The notes under the pieces: generated by a model
Told to the model about the DNA's origin: nothing
The model's input: only the letters and a program-made list of their open reading frames with translations
Databases searched by the model: none
Source: an uncultured Lachnospiraceae bacterium
GTDB lineage: Bacteria; Bacillota; Clostridia; Lachnospirales; Lachnospiraceae
NCBI GenBank assembly: GCA_946538445.1
Contig: CAMNGO010000067.1
Location: 1-9,372, forward strand
DNA: 9,372 nt
Direction of reading: 5' to 3'
Part shown: in pieces, positions 1-6,950 of the stretch
Numbering within the stretch: the stretch's first letter is position 1
Layout: the number at the start of each line of letters is the position of its first letter
Made by a program: the position numbers and the translations under genes

Positions 1-41
1 AACAATTAGAACATTTGTGAAAATTAAGTAAAAATTATTTA

Positions 42-64
42 ATTTGTTGCAAAATATAACAAAT
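42..64. repeat. Inverted repeat in AT-rich intergenic region
   Basis: The arms ATTTGTT (42-48) and AACAAAT (58-64) are perfectly complementary over 7 bp with a 9-nt spacer. They sit in the very AT-rich stretch 1-150, which holds no gene I can support. A weak minus-strand promoter can be drawn across it: TTGTTA at 57-62, 17 bp, AATAAT at 34-39. It would drive a gene beyond the left edge. The repeat overlaps that -35 and could be an operator. Such short AT-rich dyads also arise by chance, so the function is inference only. Confidence 0.3.
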
Positions 65-150
65 ATATCTAAAACAATATACTTTATAACTGATCTTTGG
101 AAATATTCCTAAGATTTTTAAGTAAATATATAATTTGAAAAATTTACAAA

Positions 151-186
151 TCAAAAGCACCGGATATGACTGAGATAACCGGTGCT
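151..186 (-). terminator. Rho-independent terminator after topA
   Basis: A perfect 8-bp stem is formed by AGCACCGG (156-163) and CCGGTGCT (179-186). It can be extended inwards by TAT/ATA past one A-A mismatch, leaving a 7-nt loop. Read on the minus strand, the stem is followed by TTTTGATTTG. It starts 31 nt after the topA stop codon. The plus-strand side lacks a T tract, so it works only for leftward transcription and closes the comM-dprA-topA unit. Confidence 0.8.
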
Positions 187-216
187 GATCTATTGTTACT
201 ATATATTATCTGTAAT

Positions 217-2292
217 CTACTCTTCCACAGTCTCCTGATCCTGGATATAACCGCATTCGGGGTTGGCACAGACGAGCTTCTTACCTCGTTCTACCATGTA
301 ACCGCCACACTCTTTACAGGGAATGGGAGAAATCTTCTGCCAGCTCATGAAATCACAATTCGGATTATCCACGCAGCCATAATACTTCCTTCCTTTTTTT
401 GTCTTCTTCAAAACGATATCCTTACCACACTTTGGACACTTGATACCTGTTTTTTCAAAGTAAGGTTTCGTATTACGGCATTCCGGAAAACCGGGGCATG
501 CGAAAAACTTACCATGAGGGCCATATTTGATGACCATATTTCTTCCGCATTCCTCACAGATCTCGTCGCTGACTTCATCCTGGATCTTTACCTTGGCCAG
601 TTCTTTCTCTGCGTTTTCAACAGCCTCCATAAAATCCGGATAGAAGTTCTCCAGAATTGTCTTCCATCTGACCTTTCCTTCTTCTACCCCGTCGAGAAGA
701 GATTCCATACTGGCTGTAAAATTCACATTAACGATGGATGGAAATGCTTCCATCATCATCTCATTGACTGCTTCACCCAGCTCCGTCATATACAGATTTT
801 TATTCTCCTTGACGATGTATCTCCTTGCCAGAAGAACCGTGATGGTCGGCGCATAGGTACTCGGTCTTCCGATGCCAAGTTCCTCCAGAGTCCTTACCAG
901 CGATGCCTCCGTATAATGGGCGGGGGGTTGTGTGAAGTGCTGTTCGGGTTTAAGTTCAACCAGATCCAGGACGGAATCCTTCGTTATTTTTTTCAGGATG
1001 GCATTACTCCTCGACCGGTCCGCATCATAGCTGTAGACCGTCTGGAATCCGTCGAATTTCAATTGGGAAGCAGAGATGCTGAAGCGGTAATCTCCTGCTC
1101 CGATTTTTATGCTCAATGTCTCATACAGAGCTTCCGACATACGGCTTGCCATAAATCTGTTCCAGATTAACTGATACAGGCGGAATAAGTCTCTGGATAA
1201 CTGTTCCTTTAGAACTGCCGGTGACAGGGTTACGTCCGTAGGCCGGATGGCCTCATGAGCATCCTGGATCCTTCCGGTGGCAGCTTTGGCCGGAGCATTC
1301 TGCCCGAGGAAAGACTCTCCATATTCTTCACGGATGTAATCTCTGCAGCTCTGATCTGCTTCTTCCGAGATTCGGGTAGAGTCTGTACGAAGGTAAGTAA
1401 TAAGACCGATGTTCCCGCGTCCCTTTACTGTGACACCCTCATATAATTCCTGAGCCAGCCGCATGGTCTTCTGTGTAGAGAAATTAAATCTGTGGGATGC
1501 TTCCTGCTGTAAAGTACTTGTAGTGAGAGGAAGAGGCGGTTTTTTCTTTCTCTCTCCCTGTTTCAGGGACAGAACCTGATAAGGAAGACCTTTTAATTCC
1601 TTGAGAAGAAGATCCATCTCTTCTTTATTTTTAATCTCGATTTTCCCATTCTTGTCACCAAGGAAACGGGCCTCAATGGTTTTCGTGCTCTGATCTACAG
1701 AAATATCCGCGTTCAGGGTCCAGTACTCCGTCGGGATAAAAGCATTAATCTCCTGTTCCCTGTCATAGATGATCCGAAGCGCAACAGACTGAACACGTCC
1801 GGCGCTAAGCCCTCTTTTTATCTTAGACCAGAGTATCGGGCTGATCTTATAGCCTACGATCCGGTCCAGGATACGCCTTGCCTGCTGTGCATCCACCAGG
1901 TCCATATCGATGTCCCGGCAATTCTTGATGGACTTTTTAACAGCTGCTTTAGTTATCTCATTAAAGGTAATCCTGCGGCATGTCTTATTATTCAGATTCA
2001 GAGCATGATACAGATGCCAGGAGATTGCCTCCCCTTCGCGGTCCGGGTCAGTTGCCAGATAGACCTTATCTGCCTTCTTCACTTCTTTGCGAAGCTGAGC
2101 CAGGATATCCCCCTTCCCACGGATCGTTATATATTTCGGTTCAAAATCATTCTCCGGCGAAACTCCAAGTGTGCTCTTGGGCAGATCACGGACATGCCCG
2201 TTCGATGCAACCACTTTATATGATTTCCCTAAAAATTTCTGAATTGTCTTGGCTTTAGCCGGTGATTCTACAATAACCAGATTATTAGGCAT
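217..2292 (-). CDS. topA: DNA topoisomerase I (type IA)
   Basis: Cytoplasmic type IA topoisomerase. It relaxes negatively supercoiled DNA by cutting one strand through a 5'-phosphotyrosine and passing the other strand. The protein is 691 aa, a normal length for the family. The N-terminal TOPRIM domain shows LVIVESPAKAKTI (residues 5-17) and the Mg-binding DPDREGEAISWH (82-93). The catalytic Tyr is Y300 in GLITYLRTDS (296-305). Further family blocks are DAHEAIRPT (344-352) and HFTQPPAHYTEASLV from 452. The C-terminus carries three four-Cys zinc ribbons: C579/C582/C599/C605, C619/C622/C640/C646 and C659/C662/C675/C680. The frame stays open 22 codons further upstream, but I chose the ATG at 2292. 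It has GGAGGAG 10 nt upstream, and family proteins start just before this TOPRIM strand. It is last in the comM-dprA-topA run, 127 nt after dprA. Confidence 0.97.
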   Translation of the reverse strand: MPNNLVIVESPAKAKTIQKFLGKSYKVVASNGHVRDLPKSTLGVSPENDFEPKYITIRGKGDILAQLRKEVKKADKVYLATDPDREGEAISWHLYHALNLNNKTCRRITFNEITKAAVKKSIKNCRDIDMDLVDAQQARRILDRIVGYKISPILWSKIKRGLSAGRVQSVALRIIYDREQEINAFIPTEYWTLNADISVDQSTKTIEARFLGDKNGKIEIKNKEEMDLLLKELKGLPYQVLSLKQGERKKKPPLPLTTSTLQQEASHRFNFSTQKTMRLAQELYEGVTVKGRGNIGLITYLRTDSTRISEEADQSCRDYIREEYGESFLGQNAPAKAATGRIQDAHEAIRPTDVTLSPAVLKEQLSRDLFRLYQLIWNRFMASRMSEALYETLSIKIGAGDYRFSISASQLKFDGFQTVYSYDADRSRSNAILKKITKDSVLDLVELKPEQHFTQPPAHYTEASLVRTLEELGIGRPSTYAPTITVLLARRYIVKENKNLYMTELGEAVNEMMMEAFPSIVNVNFTASMESLLDGVEEGKVRWKTILENFYPDFMEAVENAEKELAKVKIQDEVSDEICEECGRNMVIKYGPHGKFFACPGFPECRNTKPYFEKTGIKCPKCGKDIVLKKTKKGRKYYGCVDNPNCDFMSWQKISPIPCKECGGYMVERGKKLVCANPECGYIQDQETVEE

Positions 2293-2302
2293 CGCAAATA
2301 CA

Positions 2303-2309
2303 CTCCTCC
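2303..2309 (-). promoter_or_regulatory. Ribosome binding site that fixes the topA start
   Basis: GGAGGAG on the minus strand, 10 nt before the ATG at 2290-2292. It lies inside the longer open frame starting at 2358, which makes that upstream start very unlikely. Confidence 0.85.
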
Positions 2310-2329
2310 AATAGTTCAAAAATAATAAA

Positions 2330-2358
2330 ATCACAAATAGTACACAAAACTTTTTCAA
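2330..2358 (-). promoter_or_regulatory. Possible internal promoter for topA
   Basis: TTGAAA (2353-2358), 17 bp, TGTGAT (2330-2335) lies in the 127-nt dprA-topA gap and would give a leader of about 30 nt. A rival reading is TTGCGC (2381-2386), 17 bp, TATGAT (2358-2363). Each has one good hexamer and one poor one. No terminator hairpin follows dprA, so read-through from comM-dprA is expected as well. Weak support. Confidence 0.3.
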
Positions 2359-2419
2359 TCATACACTACTTTGTTTCCCGGCGCAAGTATATTTTTTGAA
2401 TATTTTTGATTCTTTCCCT

Positions 2420-3562
2420 TTATATTGTTTTCAGATACATATTTTGTTGCGGTTGAACAATACAGGATCTCATCTCAAGGCTGAACAGCATATGTTGCAA
2501 AACAGTTTGAGACAAACCTGTCAGAGTCAGGATAGTATCAAAACTTATTGCATCAATCTCGTCAAGAACCTCCAGAATCCTACGCTCTTCTGCAGTACAT
2601 GGTTGTCTGGTAAAGGCTTTGTCCGCATATTTGTCCCCGGATCCCTCATCAGGAATCATGGACAGATGACTCCCCTTAGGACTGTCACAGAAGGTCCTCA
2701 AATCATCCAGCAAAGATTGGGGGGATTCTGCCACGGAAGCTCCCTGTGCGATAAGATGGTTGCACCCTCTGCTCATCATGTCGGTAATCCGTCCGGGTAT
2801 TACATAGACATCTTTTCCCTGTTCCATTCCCTGATCTGCCGTGATGAGAGATCCGCTTTTTTCCCCTGCCTCCACTACCAGGATGAAATCAGAGATTCCA
2901 CTGATCAGGCGATTTCTCACGGGAAATAATCCCGCTTTGTTGGAGACACCTATATTGTATTCGGACAGGATGCCTCCCGAATCGTACATATCGAGATAGA
3001 GATCCCAGTTCTCCTTAGGATACATGCTGTCGATTCCCCCACCAAGGATACCTAACGTCATTCCCGAAGCTTCCAGTGCGGCTCTGTGGGCTTCGCTGTC
3101 AACGCCTGCTGCCATTCCACTGACTACGGTAATTCCCTTTGATGCCAGTTCGGCAGCAAACATGGCGGATACCTTTCTACCGTATTGGGAAGCTCGCCTG
3201 GAACCAACCACTGCCACTGCAGGGCGATTCGGATCGGGCAGTTTCCCCTTCAGATAGAATCCAAATGGAGGGTCATAAAGGTTACGAAATCTGGAAGGAT
3301 AATCAGGAGATTCCCAATGTACAAAGCGGGCATTCTCCTCACCAAGCCTTCTCAGCCCGGCTTCAATCCTGGAGTATTCTCTGCTTTTTCTGATGGATTC
3401 TATCTGGGTCTCCGTCAACAGATCTTTATGATGCTCCAGATTACAATCATAGAGATACCGGGGGTGTCCGAACCGTTCTACCAGTCTGACTCTCATCAGG
3501 TTTCCGATCCCTTTAATATTCACAAACCAGTACCAATAATATTCCTTATCATATTCTGTCAT
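2420..3562 (-). CDS. dprA: DNA-processing protein DprA (Smf)
   Basis: Cytoplasmic single-stranded DNA binding protein. It protects incoming DNA in natural transformation and loads RecA onto it. The protein is 380 aa. A helix-hairpin-helix region lies near residues 12-33 (NIKGIGNLMRV). The Rossmann-like core has VAVVGSRRASQYG (116-128), SGMAAGVDSEAH (148-159), ILGGGID (172-178), FPVRNRLISG (213-222), EAGEKSGSLITA (231-242) and VIPG (254-257). A C-terminal winged-helix-like segment lies at about 322-376. All core family motifs are present, so the gene looks intact. I chose the ATG at 3562 because AGGAG sits 7 nt upstream. An in-frame TTG two codons earlier has almost no spacing to that site. 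The start overlaps the comM stop as ATGA, so translation is probably coupled. dprA is also common in bacteria not known to be competent, so its presence alone does not prove transformation. Confidence 0.96.
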   Translation of the reverse strand: MTEYDKEYYWYWFVNIKGIGNLMRVRLVERFGHPRYLYDCNLEHHKDLLTETQIESIRKSREYSRIEAGLRRLGEENARFVHWESPDYPSRFRNLYDPPFGFYLKGKLPDPNRPAVAVVGSRRASQYGRKVSAMFAAELASKGITVVSGMAAGVDSEAHRAALEASGMTLGILGGGIDSMYPKENWDLYLDMYDSGGILSEYNIGVSNKAGLFPVRNRLISGISDFILVVEAGEKSGSLITADQGMEQGKDVYVIPGRITDMMSRGCNHLIAQGASVAESPQSLLDDLRTFCDSPKGSHLSMIPDEGSGDKYADKAFTRQPCTAEERRILEVLDEIDAISFDTILTLTGLSQTVLQHMLFSLEMRSCIVQPQQNMYLKTI

Positions 3563-5118
3563 AGCCAATCTCCTGTATGAAAGCCGGAACGTCTGTATAG
3601 GATTGCCTCTTCCAGGTGTTCCGTTCTGATGTCTTCAGAGCCATCCAGATCAGCAATCGTTCTGGCTACTTTAAGTATTCTGTTCAGACTTCTTCCGGAT
3701 AAACGATATGTATTATAAGCTTCTTCCAGCAATTTATTATCTGCGTTGGACAGTTTACAGAATCGGGCGATCTCCGAGTGAGTCATTCTTCCATTAAAAT
3801 ACTCCTTCTGACCGGCAGACCTGAATTTCTGCCTTTCCCATGCTTCCATAACCTTTTCCCGTAAAGAAGCGCTGTTACACTCCGGGCTGTCCCCTGTCAT
3901 GGTTTTATAGTCAACCTCTTCACACCTGACAAAAAGATCCATCCGGTCTAATACCGGGCCACTTAACCGGCTCTGATAATTAGCAATCTGATGCATGGTA
4001 CAACGGCAGCGCCTACGGTCGGGATAATAACCGCAGGGACATGGATTGGACGCAGCGATCAGAAGAAAATCTGCAGGGTAACTTATGGTTCTCTCATTAC
4101 GTACGATCATAATCTTATGATCCTCCAGAGGTATTCTCAGCATCTCCAGGATCTCTTTTCTCCGATATTCTGTGAATTCATCCAGGAACAATACCCCTTT
4201 ATGGGCAAGGGAGATTTCTCCCGGCTTAGGATCGATTCCACCGCCAAACAGTCCGATCTGCGTTATGGAATGACCCGGATTACGAAAAGGTCTCTGGCTG
4301 ATCCATTGCTGGCCTCTCCCCAACAGTCCCTTTACACTGTAGATCATCGTAACTTCTATGACTTCTTCTTTTGTCATCTCCGGTATGATACCAGCAGTTG
4401 CTTCAGCAAGCATTGATTTCCCCACACCCGGTGGCCCATCCAGAAAGACATTATGAAAACCGGCCGCACCGATCATCAAGGCTCTCTTGGCAAGTTCCTG
4501 CCCACGGATCTGAGAAAAATCCACCCGATATCTCAAAGCATCAATTCTCCCTGCCAGGTCCTCCCATCCCTCCGGAATGCAGGATTCCTTTTGACCTGCA
4601 TATGTCATATCGCCTGACAGAAAATGATACAGCTCGTGTAGGTCTCTGAAACTGAATATTTCAATTCCGGAAATCAGGGATGCCTCATTTACATTCTCCA
4701 CAGGAATCACACATTTTTCAAATCCCTGCTTTCTTGCCTCGTGAAGAACAGGCAAGCAGCCCTGCACCTTACTTATACTACCGTCAAGAGACAATTCTCC
4801 AAGGAAAAAATACTGATCTATCTCGTCCTGAGAGATTAATCCCATGGCAATCAGCAGGGCGACAGCAATACCCAGATCAAAGCCGGTCCCCCTCTTCTTA
4901 ACGTCAGCAGGAGCAAGATTTACCGCTATTCTCTTAGGTGGGAGCCGCAGGCCGATATTCTTAAATGCGGTTCTTACCCTCTCTTTTGATTCTTTCACCT
5001 CGGATGAAAGTAAACCTACCATATTAAATACAGGAAGTCCGTCACTGATGTCTGCCTGAATCGTGACGATGATACCGTCGATTCCCTGCACCATACCACT
5101 GTAAGTCTCCGTAACCAT
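3559..5118 (-). CDS. comM: ComM/YifB family AAA+ ATPase (Mg chelatase-like)
   Basis: Member of the YifB/ComM family. ComM is known as a hexameric helicase that aids branch migration when foreign DNA is integrated during natural transformation. The protein is 519 aa, the usual length. The N-terminal ChlI/Lon-protease-like domain covers about 20-145 (start motif DISDGLPVFNMVGL). The AAA+ core from about 200 has Walker A GPPGVGKS (228-235), Walker B LFLDE (310-314) and a likely arginine finger R392 in SGPVLDRMD. The four-Cys cluster C360, C362, C371, C373 (NPCPCGYY then RCRC), typical of the family, is complete. The C-terminal Mg-chelatase helical domain runs from about 405 to 505. The ATG at 5118 follows AAGGAG at 8 nt. 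The gene is first of the comM-dprA-topA run with a strong promoter upstream, and its TGA overlaps the dprA start. It is related to magnesium chelatase ChlI, but no chlorophyll or cobalamin chelatase genes are nearby. Confidence 0.95.
   Translation of the reverse strand: MVTETYSGMVQGIDGIIVTIQADISDGLPVFNMVGLLSSEVKESKERVRTAFKNIGLRLPPKRIAVNLAPADVKKRGTGFDLGIAVALLIAMGLISQDEIDQYFFLGELSLDGSISKVQGCLPVLHEARKQGFEKCVIPVENVNEASLISGIEIFSFRDLHELYHFLSGDMTYAGQKESCIPEGWEDLAGRIDALRYRVDFSQIRGQELAKRALMIGAAGFHNVFLDGPPGVGKSMLAEATAGIIPEMTKEEVIEVTMIYSVKGLLGRGQQWISQRPFRNPGHSITQIGLFGGGIDPKPGEISLAHKGVLFLDEFTEYRRKEILEMLRIPLEDHKIMIVRNERTISYPADFLLIAASNPCPCGYYPDRRRCRCTMHQIANYQSRLSGPVLDRMDLFVRCEEVDYKTMTGDSPECNSASLREKVMEAWERQKFRSAGQKEYFNGRMTHSEIARFCKLSNADNKLLEEAYNTYRLSGRSLNRILKVARTIADLDGSEDIRTEHLEEAILYRRSGFHTGDWL
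3570..3574 (-). promoter_or_regulatory. dprA ribosome binding site inside comM
   Basis: AGGAG on the minus strand lies within the last codons of comM, 7 nt before the dprA ATG. It decides for the ATG at 3562 over the TTG at 3568. With the 4-nt ATGA overlap it indicates translational coupling. Confidence 0.8.
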
Positions 5119-5153
5119 ATTGATATCTCCTTTTTAAATTTCCATATATTTCC

Positions 5154-5181
5154 ATTATAGCATATATTTTCTATATATCAA
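5154..5181 (-). promoter_or_regulatory. Extended -10 sigma-A promoter of comM
   Basis: TTGATA (5176-5181), 16 bp, TATAAT (5154-5159), with TGC directly before the -10 giving the extended TGnTATAAT form. The -10 is perfect and the -35 matches 5 of 6. The predicted start near 5147 leaves a leader of about 29 nt with AAGGAG. Two copies of TGGAAAT, 10 bp apart, overlap the start region. Confidence 0.75.
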
Positions 5182-5218
5182 TATGATAAAATCAATTATA
5201 TGGTTATTATTTGTGTAC

Positions 5219-5261
5219 AAAAAAATCCAAGCTAAAGTATTAGTTCTGCTTTAGCTTGGAT
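5219..5261 (-). terminator. Rho-independent terminator after nrdR
   Basis: A perfect 13-bp stem ATCCAAGCTAAAG (5225-5237) / CTTTAGCTTGGAT (5249-5261) has an 11-nt loop. On the minus strand it is followed by a run of T (5219-5224). It lies 65 nt past the nrdR stop. The other side has no T tract, so it terminates leftward transcripts only. It separates nrdR from the comM promoter. Confidence 0.93.
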
Positions 5262-5326
5262 CATATTATCATAATTCAATAAAAAAGGCTGTTCTTTATA
5301 TAAATATCATATATATTTACTTCATT

Positions 5327-5797
5327 TTATCTGAGATTCTCATCAGAACCGTCCAGCATCTTCTTCAATTCACTCATAAATGTATTCACATCTTTGAACT
5401 GCCGATAGACGGAAGCAAAACGAACATAGGCAACCTGGTCGAGATCTTTGAGGTGTTCCATAACAATCTCCCCGATCTGCTGGCAATCGATTTCTTTGCT
5501 CTCAAGACGGAAGATATCGTTTTCAATGGCGTTCACAGTTTCCTCCATCCTCTCCACCGGAATCGGACGTTTGTGACATGCCCTCAGGACCCCTGCCATT
5601 ATCTTATTACGATCATAGCTTTCCCTGGACTGGTCCTTTTTAATGACTGTCAGCGGTGTGATCTCCGCTTTTTCATAAGTGGTAAAACGCTTCCCACAGA
5701 CATCACACTGTCTTCTTCTCCGAATCGAATAATTATCATCTGCCGGTCTTGAATCGATTACTCTCGTATTATCCATTCCGCAAAATGGGCATCTCAT
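5327..5797 (-). CDS. nrdR: Transcriptional repressor NrdR
   Basis: Zinc- and nucleotide-binding repressor of ribonucleotide reductase genes. It senses ATP/dATP through an ATP-cone and blocks nrd promoters when dNTP is sufficient. The protein is 156 aa, standard length. The N-terminal zinc ribbon has C3, C6, C31 and C34 (MRCPFCG, CDVCGKRF). The basic RRRRQ stretch (26-30), part of the DNA-binding module, precedes its second Cys pair. The ATP-cone spans about 49-139 (start TPLTVIKKD) and ends in the family block YVRFASVYRQF (124-134). The ATG at 5797 follows GGAGG at 8 nt. No ribonucleotide reductase gene is in the window, so its targets are elsewhere. It has its own promoter and terminator. 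Because no terminator follows the upstream hydrolase, part of the transcript may come from there. Confidence 0.97.
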   Translation of the reverse strand: MRCPFCGMDNTRVIDSRPADDNYSIRRRRQCDVCGKRFTTYEKAEITPLTVIKKDQSRESYDRNKIMAGVLRACHKRPIPVERMEETVNAIENDIFRLESKEIDCQQIGEIVMEHLKDLDQVAYVRFASVYRQFKDVNTFMSELKKMLDGSDENLR

Positions 5798-5837
5798 ACT
5801 TCTTTCCTCCGTCCGTTAAAAAACTGTCTTTGTAAAG

Positions 5838-5865
5838 AGTATATCAAATATTTCGATTCCGTAAA
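5838..5865 (-). promoter_or_regulatory. Extended -10 promoter of nrdR
   Basis: TTTACG (5860-5865), 16 bp, TATACT (5838-5843), preceded by TGA to give an extended TGnTATACT element. The predicted leader is about 33 nt and carries GGAGG. The -35 is only 4 of 6. I saw no NrdR-box-like tandem pair around it. Confidence 0.6.
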
Positions 5866-5889
5866 AGAAGAGTTTCAAATTTTTTTATT

Positions 5890-6810
5890 CTATTCATTCA
5901 GGAAAGATTTCATCCAGGTCAGGATATCATCAAATACTTTATCTTTGAGAGGTTCATCCTGAAGATTATGACGCATCCCCTGATATAGGTGTGTCTCTAC
6001 CGGGCGTCCGGTTTTCCTGAGCTTTTTATCGATCTCACGGATTCCTTTCCCATAGGCGCCTACAGGGTCATCCTGCCCGGATATGAGGAGAATAGGCATA
6101 TGCTCAGGGAGAGATCTGTACCAGCTGTCACAAGAGACCATGGAGAGCATATGAAACATATCCCTCAAAGCCCCTGCAGAGTAAAATGAGGCGCCTTCCG
6201 CTCCCAGATTGTTCGCTATCCTGTTATCCGGATCAGAGCATTCCCAGGCTTTGGAATCTCTTTCCCTGAGAAAGCGGGCATTCACCTTCTTCTGCATTAT
6301 TGCTTCAATCAGTGGACTCTCATAGTCTGATCCTTTCCATATCTTAAGGATTCTGGAAAGAAGGAGTGATCTTCTGCAGAAATGCTGCTTTCCGCTTGTA
6401 CCGGATATGATCAGTCCATCATAGGATTCATTATAATTCACTGCAATTCTTGCCACCAGAGATCCAAGGCCATGCCCATACAGAAAGATCGGAACACCCG
6501 GATAGGTCTTTCTCATATACCGGCTCAGTTTACACAGGTCCTGTACCAGGTATGTCCAGGCATTTTTGCGCCTGAAGTCCCCGTGGTTTCTCCTGTTAAA
6601 ATCATGTCCGATGAAGTCGCACCCACAGACCAGGATTCCATGATCTGTAAAATAGGAAATAAGTTCCTTGTTCCTTTCAAAACAATCCACCCAGCCATGG
6701 GCGAACTGCAGGATGGCACGGATTTGGCTCTCCGGCTCACAGATGTAATAATTGACGGTATCTATTTTATTGGTACTGGGGAAACTACCTTTAAATCTTG
6801 TGTATGACAT
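5890..6810 (-). CDS. Alpha/beta hydrolase, S33/lysophospholipase-like, with Gly in place of the catalytic Ser
   Basis: 306-aa soluble protein with no signal peptide, of the Hydrolase_4 (serine aminopeptidase S33) / lysophospholipase / monoacylglycerol lipase group. Members cleave ester bonds of lipids with a Ser-Asp-His triad. The oxyanion region FAHGW lies at 36-40, the IFLYGHGLGSLVAR elbow at 108-121, the acid loop SGQDDPVG at 244-251 (D248 probable) and the catalytic His in GMRHN (H281). A cap segment lies between about 140 and 235. Canonical members read GHSMG at the elbow. Here it is G112-H113-G114-L115-G116, with codon GGC at 6469-6471, so the nucleophile is absent. A Ser follows at 117 but is outside the elbow position. 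The reading frame is intact and has its own promoter and AGGAG (9 nt before the ATG). The protein is therefore either a catalytically dead paralogue with another role or a recent point mutation (AGC to GGC is one base). The substrate is unknown. Confidence 0.85.
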   Translation of the reverse strand: MSYTRFKGSFPSTNKIDTVNYYICEPESQIRAILQFAHGWVDCFERNKELISYFTDHGILVCGCDFIGHDFNRRNHGDFRRKNAWTYLVQDLCKLSRYMRKTYPGVPIFLYGHGLGSLVARIAVNYNESYDGLIISGTSGKQHFCRRSLLLSRILKIWKGSDYESPLIEAIMQKKVNARFLRERDSKAWECSDPDNRIANNLGAEGASFYSAGALRDMFHMLSMVSCDSWYRSLPEHMPILLISGQDDPVGAYGKGIREIDKKLRKTGRPVETHLYQGMRHNLQDEPLKDKVFDDILTWMKSFLNE

Positions 6811-6847
6811 AACATATCACTCCTGTCCTTTTTTATAACCTCCCACG

Positions 6848-6876
6848 ATTATACACAAAAAAAGTGATAAAAAAAG
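6848..6876 (-). promoter_or_regulatory. Promoter of the hydrolase gene
   Basis: A perfect TATAAT (6848-6853) lies about 38 nt before the hydrolase ATG, giving a leader near 30 nt with AGGAG. The -35 position falls in the T tract of the rnf terminator and matches the consensus poorly (CTTTTT or TTTTTT). The call rests on the -10 and its position. Confidence 0.5.
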
Positions 6877-6916
6877 GTTATTTCCCTTGCTATTTACTTA
6901 AGGGAAATAACCTTTT
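6869..6916 (-). terminator. Strong terminator of the rnf operon
   Basis: A perfect 17-bp stem AAAAGGTTATTTCCCTT (6872-6888) / AAGGGAAATAACCTTTT (6900-6916) has an 11-nt loop. On the minus strand it runs into seven T (6869-6875). It lies 34 nt past the rnfB stop. The plus-strand side has four T, so weak two-way action is possible. Confidence 0.95.
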
Positions 6917-6950
6917 CATGACGTTTCTTAAGAAATTATTAAGGACCGGA

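Noticed and set aside
166..1170. Long plus-strand open frame of 334 codons
   Set aside because: It lies fully antisense to the 3' half of topA, begins inside the topA terminator, lacks a good ribosome binding site and encodes no recognisable family. It is a shadow of topA codon use.
2293..2358. Signal-peptide-like N-terminal extension of TopA
   Set aside because: The open frame continues 22 codons upstream and reads as a basic start plus hydrophobic stretch. But the GGAGGAG site lies inside it and topoisomerase I is cytoplasmic, so this is translated leader sequence.
2380..2420. Terminator between dprA and topA
   Set aside because: I found only short AT-rich complementarity with no stable stem or matching T run, so dprA-topA read-through is likely.
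3563..3568. TTG start for dprA two codons upstream
   Set aside because: The AGGAG site would be only about 1 nt away. The ATG at 3562 has normal 7-nt spacing and the common ATGA overlap.
5192..5205. Second TATAAT upstream of comM
   Set aside because: On the minus strand CATATAATTG contains a perfect -10, but no fitting -35 lies upstream (only the T tract of the nrdR terminator). The promoter at 5154-5181 is better and closer.
5846..5860. Imperfect dyad ATCGAAATATTTGAT in the nrdR promoter spacer
   Set aside because: The central pairs fail and it does not resemble an NrdR box, so it is not supportable as an operator.
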